DNA of 64,000 bases from Alentia gelatinosa. Taxonomy: Eukaryota > Annelida > Polychaeta > Phyllodocida > Polynoidae. The stretch covers positions 25,591,525 through 25,655,524 of the forward strand of contig OX465588.1 in NCBI GenBank assembly GCA_950022655.1, given 5' to 3'. How positions within the stretch are numbered: the first letter of the stretch is position 1; each line of letters opens with the position of its first letter. The notes beneath the pieces are model-generated. The model had not been told where the DNA came from, searched no databases, and was given only the letters and a program-made list of their open reading frames with translations. The position numbers were made by a program, and so were the translations under genes. Below are positions 1-10,261 of this stretch, one piece after another.

Positions 1-1868
1 AATTAGCGCAATCATAACGGCAGCATAACATTCAAATCATGAGCGTTATAATTGCTAACACTGATGTGAGATATTCAACATGTCACCGAGTGACTTGCAT
101 ACATATATGTGACCTACGTCTGACGTACTCTGTACTGTGACAACTCTGAGAGTAAAATACCTCTCACGTAAACCCCTGTGATCCTCCTGAGTGTGAGGCA
201 CCTCTGACGTAACCACACTATGAAGCTACTTCTGACATCTGCCTCTGTAATGTCCCTGAGTGTATCACATTTCTGATATATACCTCTGTGATATCCCTGA
301 ATGTGAAGTGCCTCTGACGTATACCTCTCTGATGTCCCTTAGTATGAAGTACCTCCAATATGCCCCCTGTGGTGTCCCTTAGTGTGACATACCTTTGAGG
401 TGTCCCCTGTGATGTCCCTTAGTTTGACCTAGTGAGGTGTCCCCCTGTGGTGTCCCTTAGTGTGACATACCTTTGAAGTGTCCCCTGTGATGTCTCTTAG
501 TGTGACGTACCTTTGAGGTGTCCCTCTGAGGTGTCCCTTAGTGTGACATACCTTTGAGGCGTCTCCCTGTGGTGTCCCTAAGTGTCACATACCTTTGAGG
601 TGCCCCCTGTGGTGTCCTTGAGTGTGATGCACCTTTGAGGTGTCCCCCTGGAATATCCTTGGGTGTGAAGTACCTTTGAGGTGCCCCCATATGATATCCC
701 TGAGTGTGATATACCTTTGATGTGTCCCCCTATGATGCAGGTTTATCTGTTGCATACCAAGGTGAGGAGGGAAAATGGTGTTTCGAGTACCCCACCTGGA
801 TGAGTTCAATTGGGGCCCAGTGAGCCCGACCTGACAGCCTGTCAGTAGACGTGACAGTGTAGGTAGCCAGCCTCGCCCCATCCAACGAGAAGCGCTAATA
901 ACACAGGACAGGGTGCGGGTGACTTGGTATGATGTGGGGTAGCTGGGGAACAAAGTAAAGGGTGTGTTTTAGGAGTAAGACCACGAGGAAGACACTCAGA
1001 TTGCTTATTTCTGTGTAAACCCTTGCCCTATAGGAAAAGTAATCACTATTCATAGTTCGGCCTGAGTTTACATAAACAATATGTGAAAGGGGTGCTTCAT
1101 TTACTCGCAATATTCAGGAATTTCAATTCTTTAATGTTACACTTAAAATCAGAGGTTGAGATGAAAACCTACGAAAAACTATCATCAACAGATGATACCT
1201 TGAGAATGACACCTCCTGTCATTGGTGAACAACTGTTGCTCTTCAGTCTCCTAGATGAGAAAAGAGATAGGGCAGATGAAATTAGCAGCAGCTGTAGTTC
1301 ACTGAGAGGTTAGGATAGTGCAGACGACCAAATTGTGGGTTTGAGTCTCATGGCAGCCACCATTCACCTTTGTCCTCAGTGGTAGTAAACTTACTGCTAT
1401 ATCAAAGGCCAGTCATTCTCATACCATGTCTATAGATGTGGTGTGGGAAGTAACAGAATTCTCACCACGGTAAATGTGTGGGGGTGAGATTTCTATTTAA
1501 ACTCATCTCATCCCTGTGATGTGAAACCAGCGAAAAAAGCAGAACCTTGAGATAGTCGCGGTATATCCCCAGAGTTCCCTGGGAGGTCAAACAAAACAAA
1601 CTTAATGAATTGTTGGAGGCAGTTTTAAGAAGATTATGTCAGATTTCAAAGAGTTTTTGTCAAAATGTATCGAGGTTGATGTGTCAATAACATTTATAGA
1701 AACAAATCAATTTCTCGACTAATTCTTTTAAAGTAAGATGAGAAGGAAAATATTCCCACTAACTCGGCGATGGGCAGGATCCATTCTTAAGTAACAAAAT
1801 AATTATGAGACATTATTTCATTATTTTAATTCTTTTAACCGTGGTTGTATTTCTCGTTGTAGCCTCAG
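1..1868. other. Non-coding DNA upstream of the first visible kinase exon
   Basis: Apart from the minisatellite at 170-735 I see no coding exon. The catalytic-loop exon of the kinase (the HRDLKP block) should lie just 5' of 1869, but no such coding block is readable here, so it is probably left of the window. A stretch near 1290-1360 resembles a degenerate tRNA-like SINE head (a weak B-box-like GGGTTTGAGTCTC), too weak to call. Confidence 0.6.
170..735. repeat. 40-bp minisatellite
   Basis: A motif of the form TACCTTTGAGGTGTCCCCTG followed by TGATGTCCCTTAGTGTGACA recurs about every 40-41 bp. TACCTTTGAG or a one-base variant falls near 390, 468, 508, 549, 590, 630, 671 and 712. Copies from 380 onward are clean; those left of 380 are diverged. 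The short open frames crossing it are by-products of the repeat. Confidence 0.85.
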
Positions 1869-1989
1869 AACGTGCTGCTGACAGACCGATTACCTCATGG
1901 GGACATCAAACTTTGCGATCTCGGGTTTGCACGGAAAGTGTACTCAGGGGAAGACGTGCGGGACATTATAGGTACCCCGGACTATGTGG
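1869..1989 (+). CDS. STK17: STK17-like exon: catalytic loop end to activation segment
   Basis: Acceptor AG at 1867-1868, donor G|GTAAGT at 1990. The 121 nt read N-V-L-L-T through GDIKLCDLGFAR to GTPDYV, leaving one base (G) that completes the Ala of the APE motif in the next exon. The open frame starting at ATG 1805 is a different, non-coding frame. Confidence 0.85.
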
Positions 1990-4900
1990 GTAAGTCTTTG
2001 ACGTTATTAGTCTGCCAAGATTTGTTCTTAACTTTTTCTCTTTTTTAAGGAAGTGTCTCTGCCTCGTACTCTTAATCCTAATCTTGATATTTTCAAGATG
2101 ATCGAGTCCTAAAAAGAAAGCATATTTACCCAAAGATATCACCCCGAGAGCAGGACGTGCTTTGGTCTTTGTTTTACATTTTTATCGTCCTCCTTTATTG
2201 TTGGGTAATTGAAACAAAAAAATGCTTCATGGTTAGAAACATATTCCAGGAAAAAGGGGTAAACGTAGATGAAATTCCGGACGTGTATACATAAAGGTCC
2301 GTGATGAAATTGACCAGGTGATTTTTCCAAGTTTGACTGCTTTGAAAGCACTCCCTGTATGAATACATGGACATGTATATGTCATGTTGTTATATAATGA
2401 TGTAGGGCAGATGCTTATGGCATAAAGGTTCTGAAGGTAGTGGGTACTGTATAGCAAAGACGCTAAAGAAGGACCTTACCTGTATAGACAACAGTGATAC
2501 AGTGGTATAGAAAACCCTTTTCCCCCGCTCGCCACTGTGATCTTCAAGATTCTAAGAATTGAGAACCTATTTTCTAATGATACAACAACATGTTAGATTA
2601 TTTATTTTAACTGTTTTTATTAGGTATGTAACATCCTGTATCAAAATGTCCAGCCCTGATTAAAGTATGCAATGTTTTCTTCTGCAGCACCTGAAGTATT
2701 AAGCTACGAACCCATACACACAGCCAGCGACATGTGGTAAGTCCTGTACCACTCTAGTTATGTATTATTTTAGATTTAACAGTAAATTGAATGGTTGCTC
2801 TCCGTCCTGACATACCGTGTTACACAGGTTATAAATATATTATTTATCCTACCCCTTATATAAATCTCCATAGACATAACATGGTGTGACTGTATTCCAC
2901 GGTTATGCCATATAATATTTATATGCTACAGGTGATTTATAAAGGTAAAAACACGTGCCAGGGTAGGATAAAATCTAAACGTCACTTAATTGTCTTTCGC
3001 CACGGATATCACTCAGCTAGACTTCGTGAAATCATTCTGCGAAGACAACTCACACCATATAAAAAATCATCTGACGTTTCTTGATAGTACATGTTTTGTA
3101 CTGGTGTTGTCATATAGATTTCAATATCCGTCATATTAAAAAATACTGTTCTAAAGAAGATACGCCTGTTTATACGATATGCCTGTTTATATTTGTATCT
3201 AAAGTTAGCCTGGTGTGGTGGGTGGTAGAGCTCTTCCAGTCCTCTGAACTGCACGAGGGTTATATAGAGATGACCTGTCCCAACCGGAAGTGTGCCTGAC
3301 TGGAGTGAGAGTTCCGACCCTCCACCCATAATGCCCGGCGCGGTTGGCCGCTGGTCCCGGTCGTGGTAGTGCAGACACTCCCTCTTCTAAGGCAACCCGC
3401 TGAGATCCAGCGCCAGACTCAGTAGGGCGAATCAGAGCAGCACAAATTCCTGTTGCCACGGTGACTGGTCTAGAGCAGTCCCGCACTGAAGGCGTCCACA
3501 GTGCCGCACGTCACAGCAGTCCCGCAGTGAAAAGACGCCGCTCTTACCCCTACAATGACCGCGTTTGACCCTCAGCCTCCGCACAGTGCTTGGGGACAGT
3601 TACCCGGCGTCACCTTTAATCCCCCGTGCTCACACTGACACCTCACAGTACAGGCTTTACAAACTCCCACTTTTCAGTGTGTTTTCAACTTTTTCGCCCA
3701 AGGCAAGGCAATGTCCTTAACATGTTCTTCAATTTTAGAAAATGATTAAGGCAGATATTATTAAAAAAGTAACAAATATGGTTCTTATGTCGCCTGAAAA
3801 TAACCATAGATTGACAAGTGGCTCTGTTCAACCTAAACTTTCAGGTAATAGGTTGAGAGTGTGCACATCTCAGCCACTCTTGTGCTAAATATTCACAGCC
3901 ATATGATGGGCTAGAATGGGGAAAATCAATGTTAATTTGTACCCCACCTCTGATTAGCTGAGACCTAGGGAACCAGGGTAAGATATAGGCTGTTTCCCCA
4001 GTAAGCCGCTATGTGGCTCTGCGAGTTTCAACCTTTTTGTCATGCCAAGATATCGCTGTCATTTATATTTTTTTAAGAACGATAGCAACGCGCCTACGAT
4101 CTAAATGTGTTTTCACTTTGGTGCTGGTCCTCCTGCCCGTATCCACAGTAATGGTCGTTTCATGGCCATTCCTGTGAATCTAATGGTGTGAATGTGCCTT
4201 TTATGTCCTCCAAGAATTGACTCTCTGCAGGACCTCAACTCAATAATTGGTGATTATACCGACACTTAGATTGGGTAATGGATTGAGGTAGCGAGGTTAG
4301 ATAGAAGAGGAATACTTCACTATGTCACTGCCACCATCTACTTCTCAGAATCGCTTTTATTATGCATGCGAAAACACTAGAGTATCCAGTTGTAGTTAGA
4401 TCACGGGACAACGAGGACTTAACCTTTCACCCTGAAGCTCGTGAAGACAGTATGGCTTTGTGTGGGTGTGAGGAGTCACTGATACGTGTTTGAAAGAGAA
4501 TAGAGGTGGGATAAAACGTTGCTCTACCAGGGTCTCTGTTTTTTAATGATTAATCAAATATACTCTCTGGATCTATTTTTTTTCGAGAAGTATATTGAAA
4601 GACTCGGTGGATGAAAAATAGGTTTCGTTTTCGACACAAAGTTTGGTTGTTCTTATGAATTCTTTTGTTAAAAAATGAGCCTCGCCTTATTCAAAGATTG
4701 CAGCTTTCCACTTTGCCATTGTAATCTAAGTTTTAATTTTCAGTATATGAAATTATGTTTCGTTGTGTAAAACAAGGATATTGTCAATTGATCTCGTCCA
4801 CACCCAATAAATCAGTGGTTTGGACCTCATCATAGACCCCCTCAGTCCCATACCGACCGACACCGGTGTGTTTTCTACATTTTTCGGTCTCTCTAAGGTA

Positions 4901-7900
4901 GCAAATTCCACTTAAAAATAATTCCTTTTTTTTCCTTATCTAACCCCAACTGAAATCCTGGTTATCAATACACCTTATTTCCAAGAAGGAAAACGAGTAG
5001 TGTTAGTAGATCCATACTATGAAGTAGATCACTAGTCTTGTCATGCATCTTTGGAAACTAACATGGTACAATTACATGTAGTTGAAAGGAGGCTAAAGCG
5101 AAAAGAAATGGCTAAAGTAGACCTTTTGTCTGGAATACTAGTCAATGTGTGCGTATTTGCAGACCACAGTATAGTATGTGTGGAAGTTGGTGCTGTGTTA
5201 CGACAGCTTGATTTAAAGTTGTCTACTTAATTAATTTTGATCTAGAATTTGGACTTGTATATTCATGTCAGCATTTATGATGAGTATGTGCAGCTCATTT
5301 GCTTGATTTGCCAGCTTAAGGCGGATGTCGGAATCTCTCGGCATGTCACGGCTATTGGATTGGAATTTTAAAGCATTTGTTTTCACGTGTAACCTGTCAT
5401 TAAGCTGTTAGGACTCTCTGATTAATTCCCAGCAATCTTAGGGACTGGGTAGAACTCGATACAGTAAATATAGGCTTCTTCGGTTTGGCATGGTGCCTAT
5501 TGAGTACCAGCCATACCGACGGGATGTGAGGTTTTTTTACCACCAAATCACGAATGAAGACTATCACTGAGAGCCAAAACAGCAACATGCTACGGATTGA
5601 CCTGTGTTACCCAAGCATGGGAGGTCCCCGGATTGTCCTGAATTTTAAAAGTCCCAAGGATCTTTCTTGAGATCAATAGAAATTCGAGGAGAAAATTATA
5701 TTAGCATAATAAATATGATGAAGGTCATCTCAGTTCTCAACTGACGCCAGAAATTTACTTTAAATAGCTAAGAATCCAAAACCCTTAGGCTATTCCTATG
5801 GGGATTTTTTCACGAGAGGAACAGATTGTTCCTGCTAATTTCCCATGGGAATCACAAGAAATGGGTCAATTTATTAAAGTAATTACCGGGCCCTGACTAA
5901 ATAGTAAATTTTCACCGCATTCCCATATGAGTCATAGGGGAAATGATAGGTGCCTTTTGATAGAGATACAAACCATGTACAATACATTATACTTAAGGGT
6001 GTTGCTGCAGTCTCCATTTCATGAAATGGGAAATTAGCCCCGACCCCAGACGTGACAAAGTCACACGCTATGACACAGCCATAGTTAAGATGCGAGATGA
6101 GTCCAAACCAGACGAGACCTTGAACTAACCCCCGCCCCAACTCCCCGATAATTATTATCAGGATTCAACCCATAAAGTGTGATTGGTGTTACACTGACTA
6201 CATATCTATATTTGAAGAGTTGAACAAATATTTTAGAAATAAAACAAATAACAAATGTTTCCATGGTTGGAACGGCTCTTGAAACATTTGGAACAGCGAT
6301 TTGTAATACAGTGTAAAACACAGGAAAGTCCTTGTATAGCGTTAGAGGTCAATCACCTGAGATACTTAACTGTACGTCTTGACATGATTGGGCATTGCTG
6401 TAAAATTTTGATTTAGTGTTACTGGGGCGCCACCTGGCGTTTCGTTCGTTAACGAAGGAACGCACTCATCTCCAACACAACATTGTAGTTCCTGAACGCG
6501 ATGGATAATGCAGCTTGAATGACTGCAGGAACTAACTTATATGCACATATGGCAACCACTTTATTATCGGTGAAAGCAGATTGTTGTCTGCTTCTGTAGC
6601 CAGCCGCTTTGACCATTTAGTTAATACATAGACAATTATCGATGGTTTTGTGGACAGGCGGCCGTAAACCAAGAGAGGTTAACACGTAGTAATACACGAG
6701 CGCTAGAGAAAATATTACGATGTCAACCTCCAGTGGTTAACAGAGCAGCCTGTTCACATGACCATCATTTGTTGTATCTATCATACAACTTCTCAAATAA
6801 ATTAAACCCAGTAACTACCATATTAAAGGGTATAACCATGGGCACTATTTATTTGCTCTATAGCGAAAAGGGACTATTTTCCCGTATACCATGGCTTTAG
6901 TCCGTATACCACAGATTTGAATCAGTATACCACAGTTATCTGACAGGTTTTATATAATGGGTCGTGGATTACTGAGGCCGCATACATTTTCAATGGGGTC
7001 CTTGTATACGGTGGGAAATAAAGAAGACGTGGTTAGGTGGTCCCCCCAGCATCTACCGCTCGGATCATTTAGGTAATATTGCCTGAACATGTGAAAGCTT
7101 TATTTTATGTGTATTTTCATGTTTGTCTCTATTTAGTTCAGTATTGTTTAAGTTGAGTATTGTTTATGTTTGTAGGAGTGTCGGCGTGCTGGCCTACGTC
7201 ATGCTGACGGGTTACTCGCCGTTCGCCGGTGACACCAAACAGGAGACGTTCCTCAACATCTCGCAGGTGAACATCGACTTCCCGGACGACCTGTTCGAGG
7301 ACGTGTCCGCCATGGCGCAGGAGTTCATGATGCGCCTGCTCGTCAGGGAGCCAAGGTCAGTCTCAGCTCACAGATTCTACACAAAAAATTTAATTGATAA
7401 TTTTCACATAACCAACAGACACCAGCTTGAAGTTACAAGTTTGTAAATATGTTTTATTATACTTAGGTTTACGTTAAGTTTTATATTTCAAACGACACAA
7501 CGTTTCGGCCTAATTGGTTATGGCCTTCGTCAGCTGTTACAAAATATTATTTTGTGACACCTGATATTGTAAGTGGTTAGATTTTCTCGTTCACTTGGAT
7601 ATTCCCTAGGTTAGAAATTTCCGGTGTTGGAAATAATTCACTCACTTATTTACAGTAAAAACAACAGTAGCTAACACAGATCTGTCTTTGTTTCCGGCAC
7701 AGTGAGCGCATGACGGCGCGGGACTGCCTCAACCACCCGTGGCTGCGGATCGACGACTCGCCGGCCCTCCCCCGCCAGGTGGCGTCGCCGTTCGGGTCTC
7801 CGGTGGGGCAGCGGCGCGCGCTGACGCCGCCGGCCGCCGACGCCACCCCCCGGCGAGGAGCCGCTCAAGAAGTGCCGCTGTGACGGCGGCGACGCCCCGC

Positions 7901-8223
7901 CCGCGCCCGCCAAGGACCCCGCCGCCGACCCCGACGACACACAGCAGCGACACACCGGAAACAAGATGGCGCCTGATCTCCTGACGACGACGTCACTGCT
8001 CACAACGACGGCGACCACCGCGACGCCACACATCATGGAGGACAACAACAACGTTGTCGCCCCGTCTAGTCCCACTTCCGGTTCCGGTGAGCAGAGGACG
8101 CCGGTGAAAGCGTCCCCAGCTGTGACGTCAGAGACCCGAGTGACGTCAGAACGGAGTAGCCTTGACGACGCCACTAGCAACTGTTTACCACAGGTCGAAG
8201 TAGAACAAGAAATAATTTGTTAA
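1869..8223 (+). CDS. STK17: STK17/DRAK-type serine/threonine kinase, 3' part (four exons)
   Basis: Death-associated-protein-kinase-related Ser/Thr kinase; the family acts in apoptosis signalling. Four exons splice in frame: 1869-1989, 2688-2736, 7176-7355 and 7703 to the end, all with GT-AG borders. The product begins inside the catalytic loop (NVLLT), then GDIKLCDLGFAR, the activation segment GTPDYV-APE, the subdomain IX block ASDMWSVGVLAYVMLTG, the family-diagnostic KQETFLNISQ, and the lobe end CLNHPWL. A Pro/Ala/Thr-rich tail follows. The metal-binding DFG triad reads DLG. The N-lobe and the HRD motif are outside the window. The literal frame of the last exon stops at 7881-7883. The +1 frame after a C6 run (7846-7851) stays open to TAA at 8221-8223 and looks like the true tail. 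DAPK is the alternative family, but QETFLNISQ favours DRAK. Confidence 0.85.
2688..2736 (+). CDS. STK17: STK17-like micro-exon: APE motif
   Basis: A 49-nt exon after a TTCTTCTGCAG acceptor, with donor GTAAGT at 2737. It encodes (A)PEVLSYEPIHTASDM plus two bases of the following Trp. It is too short for ORF finding and was recognised because it restores the APE and D-x-W kinase motifs in phase with both neighbours. Confidence 0.85.
2838..2974. mobile_element. MITE, TTTATCCTACCC terminal repeat, no hairpin
   Basis: Terminal inverted repeats TTATTTATCCTACCCC (left) and GGGTAGGATAAAA (right). The inner motif CCATAGACATAACATGG sits near the left end. It belongs to the same family as the copies at 9073, 16475, 20687, 25088, 39866 and 50817. 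It lies in a kinase intron and lacks the adjacent hairpin found at four other copies. Confidence 0.65.
2975..6630. other. Large kinase intron, no gene seen
   Basis: Part of the 2737-7175 intron. A GC-richer patch at 3280-3620 contains short open frames on both strands but no family signature or convincing splice pair. The rest is AT-rich with no clear repeat structure, apart from a small palindrome around TTCGTTAACGAA near 6445. Confidence 0.55.
6632..7022. repeat. Dispersed repeat A, copy 1
   Basis: Shares long blocks with 23428-23755: GACAATTATCGATGGTTTTG followed by TGGACAGGCGGCC, then CTCTATAGCRAA-GGGACTATTT, three GTATACCAYAG boxes, GACAGGTTTTATAYAATGGG and TTTTCAATKGGG. The copies differ by an insertion after the first block. 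No coding capacity or clear terminal repeats, so it is probably a non-autonomous element. Confidence 0.7.
7176..7355 (+). CDS. STK17: STK17-like exon: subdomains IX-X
   Basis: 180 nt after the acceptor TTTGTAG and before the donor GTCAGT at 7356. It reads SVGVLAYVMLTGYSPFAGD, then KQETFLNISQ, then an acidic stretch and FMMRLLVREP. The base composition is strikingly GC-rich against its AT-rich surroundings, typical of the coding exons in this window. Confidence 0.88.
7499..7558 (-). ncRNA. Hammerhead-ribozyme-like retroelement tail
   Basis: On the minus strand, in order: GTC (7558-7556), a 17-nt perfect hairpin (7555-7539), five bases, CTGACGA (7533-7527), a GGCC...GGCC stem, then GAAAC. This is the order of a type III hammerhead core. 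Stem III pairing is weak and an extra A follows CTGACGA, so activity is uncertain. Similar CTGAYGAA-stem-GAAACG blocks at 42223 and 58411 suggest the 3' tail of a retroelement family; Penelope-like elements are known to carry hammerheads. Confidence 0.35.
7703..8223 (+). CDS. STK17: STK17-like terminal exon with apparent frameshift
   Basis: Acceptor CACAG at 7698-7702. The exon starts ERMTARDCLNHPWLRIDD, the end of the kinase domain. The literal frame ends at TGA 7881-7883, about 11 codons after the C6 run. The +1 frame reads on with EEPLKKCRCDGGD and about 120 further codons (Thr/Ser-rich) to TAA 8221-8223. I take the longer frame as the real tail and the C-run as an indel error, a polymorphism or, less likely, a +1 frameshift site. 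No AATAAA follows within about 300 bp. Confidence 0.75.
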
Positions 8224-9072
8224 TTGGTCAGGACAGTGTGAGCTTAACGTGTGGTTGGATGCGTGATAGTTCTTAATTTTTCTCCTCTTCCTTCTATGAA
8301 TACGGTGTCTTGTCACAGAAAGGTCAATGACGTTGTCTCATTCGCCCATCATCTTGTGTGATTTTACCCAGGATGGAGATCCGACTGTGAGGACATTGTA
8401 GGATTCTTTAATATTATGATTCTTTTACCCAGGGGAATGTTTTAATCCTAAATTATAACAATAATATATATACGTGTTACCTCCTTTTGTTGGCGAGTCC
8501 TCCACAGTTGTTTGTGATTAGCAATGTTCTCTAAATGTAGATTGTTCATATTGTAAATGTTTATCTGGGAAGATATTAGTTATTAACTGAGTTTTTTGTG
8601 TGTGTAAATTAATTATAATCAACTGGAACTGACATGAAGTAGTCGGTGAAGTAATCGACCTACTTTCACGAATAGGTTTTTGAGGTTGACGTATTTCATG
8701 TGAAGTAGCTCTGTTCATAATATAGATGGGTCTAGTTTATAGCAGTGGCGTGTGCCTGAAAGATGTTGAGAAGCGCATTCCTGTCAACGGTGTTCATCAA
8801 ACTTGCCACTCGTGTCTTTGGACCTGAGACATACGGACATGTGGGAACCAAATGTACAAGTCTCTATATCAATGGACAATTATGTTCTGTCCGAAAGGCT
8901 TAGTAAATTATGTGTAAATTTACCACCATTATTGGTCACTGCCTTGTAACGATCTAGATTTGTTCAAAAGTCATTACGCACATACTGTTCTCTTTGAATT
9001 CTTCACTTGGGTCCCGTGTGGTCTCGCGACCGCCTGCTCCCGCGTGTGGTTTGGCCACTGCCTCTTCCTGCG
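8224..9072. other. Kinase 3' flank, no gene seen
   Basis: AT-rich DNA after the kinase stop. Presumably it holds the 3' UTR, but no canonical polyadenylation signal is evident close to the stop. Confidence 0.5.
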
Positions 9073-9346
9073 TTTTATCTCACCCCTGGTATTTTTTTCC
9101 CCATAGACTTAACATTGGGAACTCGTACTCAACGCCTGTGGAGTATTGTAGAAATAATTCTTAATGAGGGATGTCACATTTTAGCCAATTAGTCAGTAAT
9201 AGGAGTGAGATAAAATATGAACCGCACTCGAGCCATAGCCACTGATATTATGTTATTCATTTTGGTTTGCTACACAATCTCACTCGGCTTTGCCTCGTGA
9301 AATTACTCCGCAACCAAAATTCATGGCTTATTGTCAGTGCCTATGG
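9073..9346. mobile_element. Composite MITE plus hairpin, copy 1
   Basis: The MITE part, 9073-9214, has TTTTATCTCACCCC and GGAGTGAGATAAAA ends, with CATAGACTTAACATTGGG near the left. It is followed by GCACTCGAG and a degenerate hairpin whose arms are 9233-9270 and 9309-9346. The loop holds CTCGGCTTTGCCTCG at 9283-9297. The arms still pair over CCATAG..CACTGA and GGTTTGC but carry indels, so this is an old copy. Confidence 0.7.
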
Positions 9347-10229
9347 ATCTTGATGTATTTCCTATTTAATATTTGCATCGAGTCGTGGCGACCTGTTTAA
9401 CATTAAGGACACGTTATGGCCAGTTGAAATTGCGTTTTAATCTGAGCAGGACCTCGAAAAATATTGCATCGAACCCTGTCAGGCGCATAACAAGTTCTTC
9501 TGTTTACTTTAGTCATTTATTGACTTATCTCTTGAGATACACAGACACAATATGTGGGTAATTTAAAGTGGTGGAAATACACATTTCTCTTGAGATCCAT
9601 TAGATCTAACCGTGTATATAGTAGACCTGTAATTATATCTATTTGGCATGAGTCAAGCATTCTGTAACCGAAACGGGCACCTGCCTATTATGGGATGTTT
9701 AGCGAGCATTTTGTCCTCGACACCTTTTACCTGGTCTCCCCCCCAAACCAGCTAGGACAATTCACTATCCCGGAATAGATTCTTCCGGTGATGAGCAAAA
9801 CAGAGATTTATGTTTTCAAGAAATATTGGTATATTGAATTAACCTAAGATTAAAAGGGTGGATATGGGAGTTCTGGCATCTCTGGCAGAAAAGGGTGGTT
9901 TAATTCCTTATATATCAAATACCCATCATTTGATTCTAGTGCCTGAGGGTTGCTATTTGATAGACTATGTCAACCTGATGATGTCCTCAGCAATGAAAAT
10001 CCATAGAAACAAGTACAAGATGCATTTCATGATTGCAAACAATTTCAGATAACTATCTGCCAAAAACAATGTCATTAGTGTTATACAAATAATATGATTA
10101 CAGAATTAGTTCATTGTTCCCAGGGCTTTGTGGGTTTTACCCACCTTACCTGGTTCTAGATTCAAGATGGCGCTACCCAGGGTTTTTACCACAATATGGT
10201 CTATATTTGAGGAGAGCTTACTTCCAGCT
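9347..10229. other. Intergenic, no gene seen
   Basis: AT-rich DNA. The short open frames here show no recognisable protein family and no splice context. Confidence 0.5.
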
Positions 10230-10261
10230 CCCCCCCCCCCCCCCCCCCCCACACACACACA
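10230..10261. repeat. Poly-C tract followed by (AC)n
   Basis: About 21 consecutive C followed by an ACACACACAC run. Overlapping reading frames appear as proline runs with no coding meaning. Confidence 0.95.

Noticed and set aside
585..953. 122-codon minus-strand ORF over the 40-bp minisatellite
   Set aside because: Most of it is repeat-encoded (recurring GHLKG/HHTQGHHRG-type units) and the rest has no family signature or splice context.
7671..8180. 169-codon minus-strand ORF
   Set aside because: It is the antisense shadow of the GC-rich terminal kinase exon, whose sense frame continues a recognisable kinase domain.
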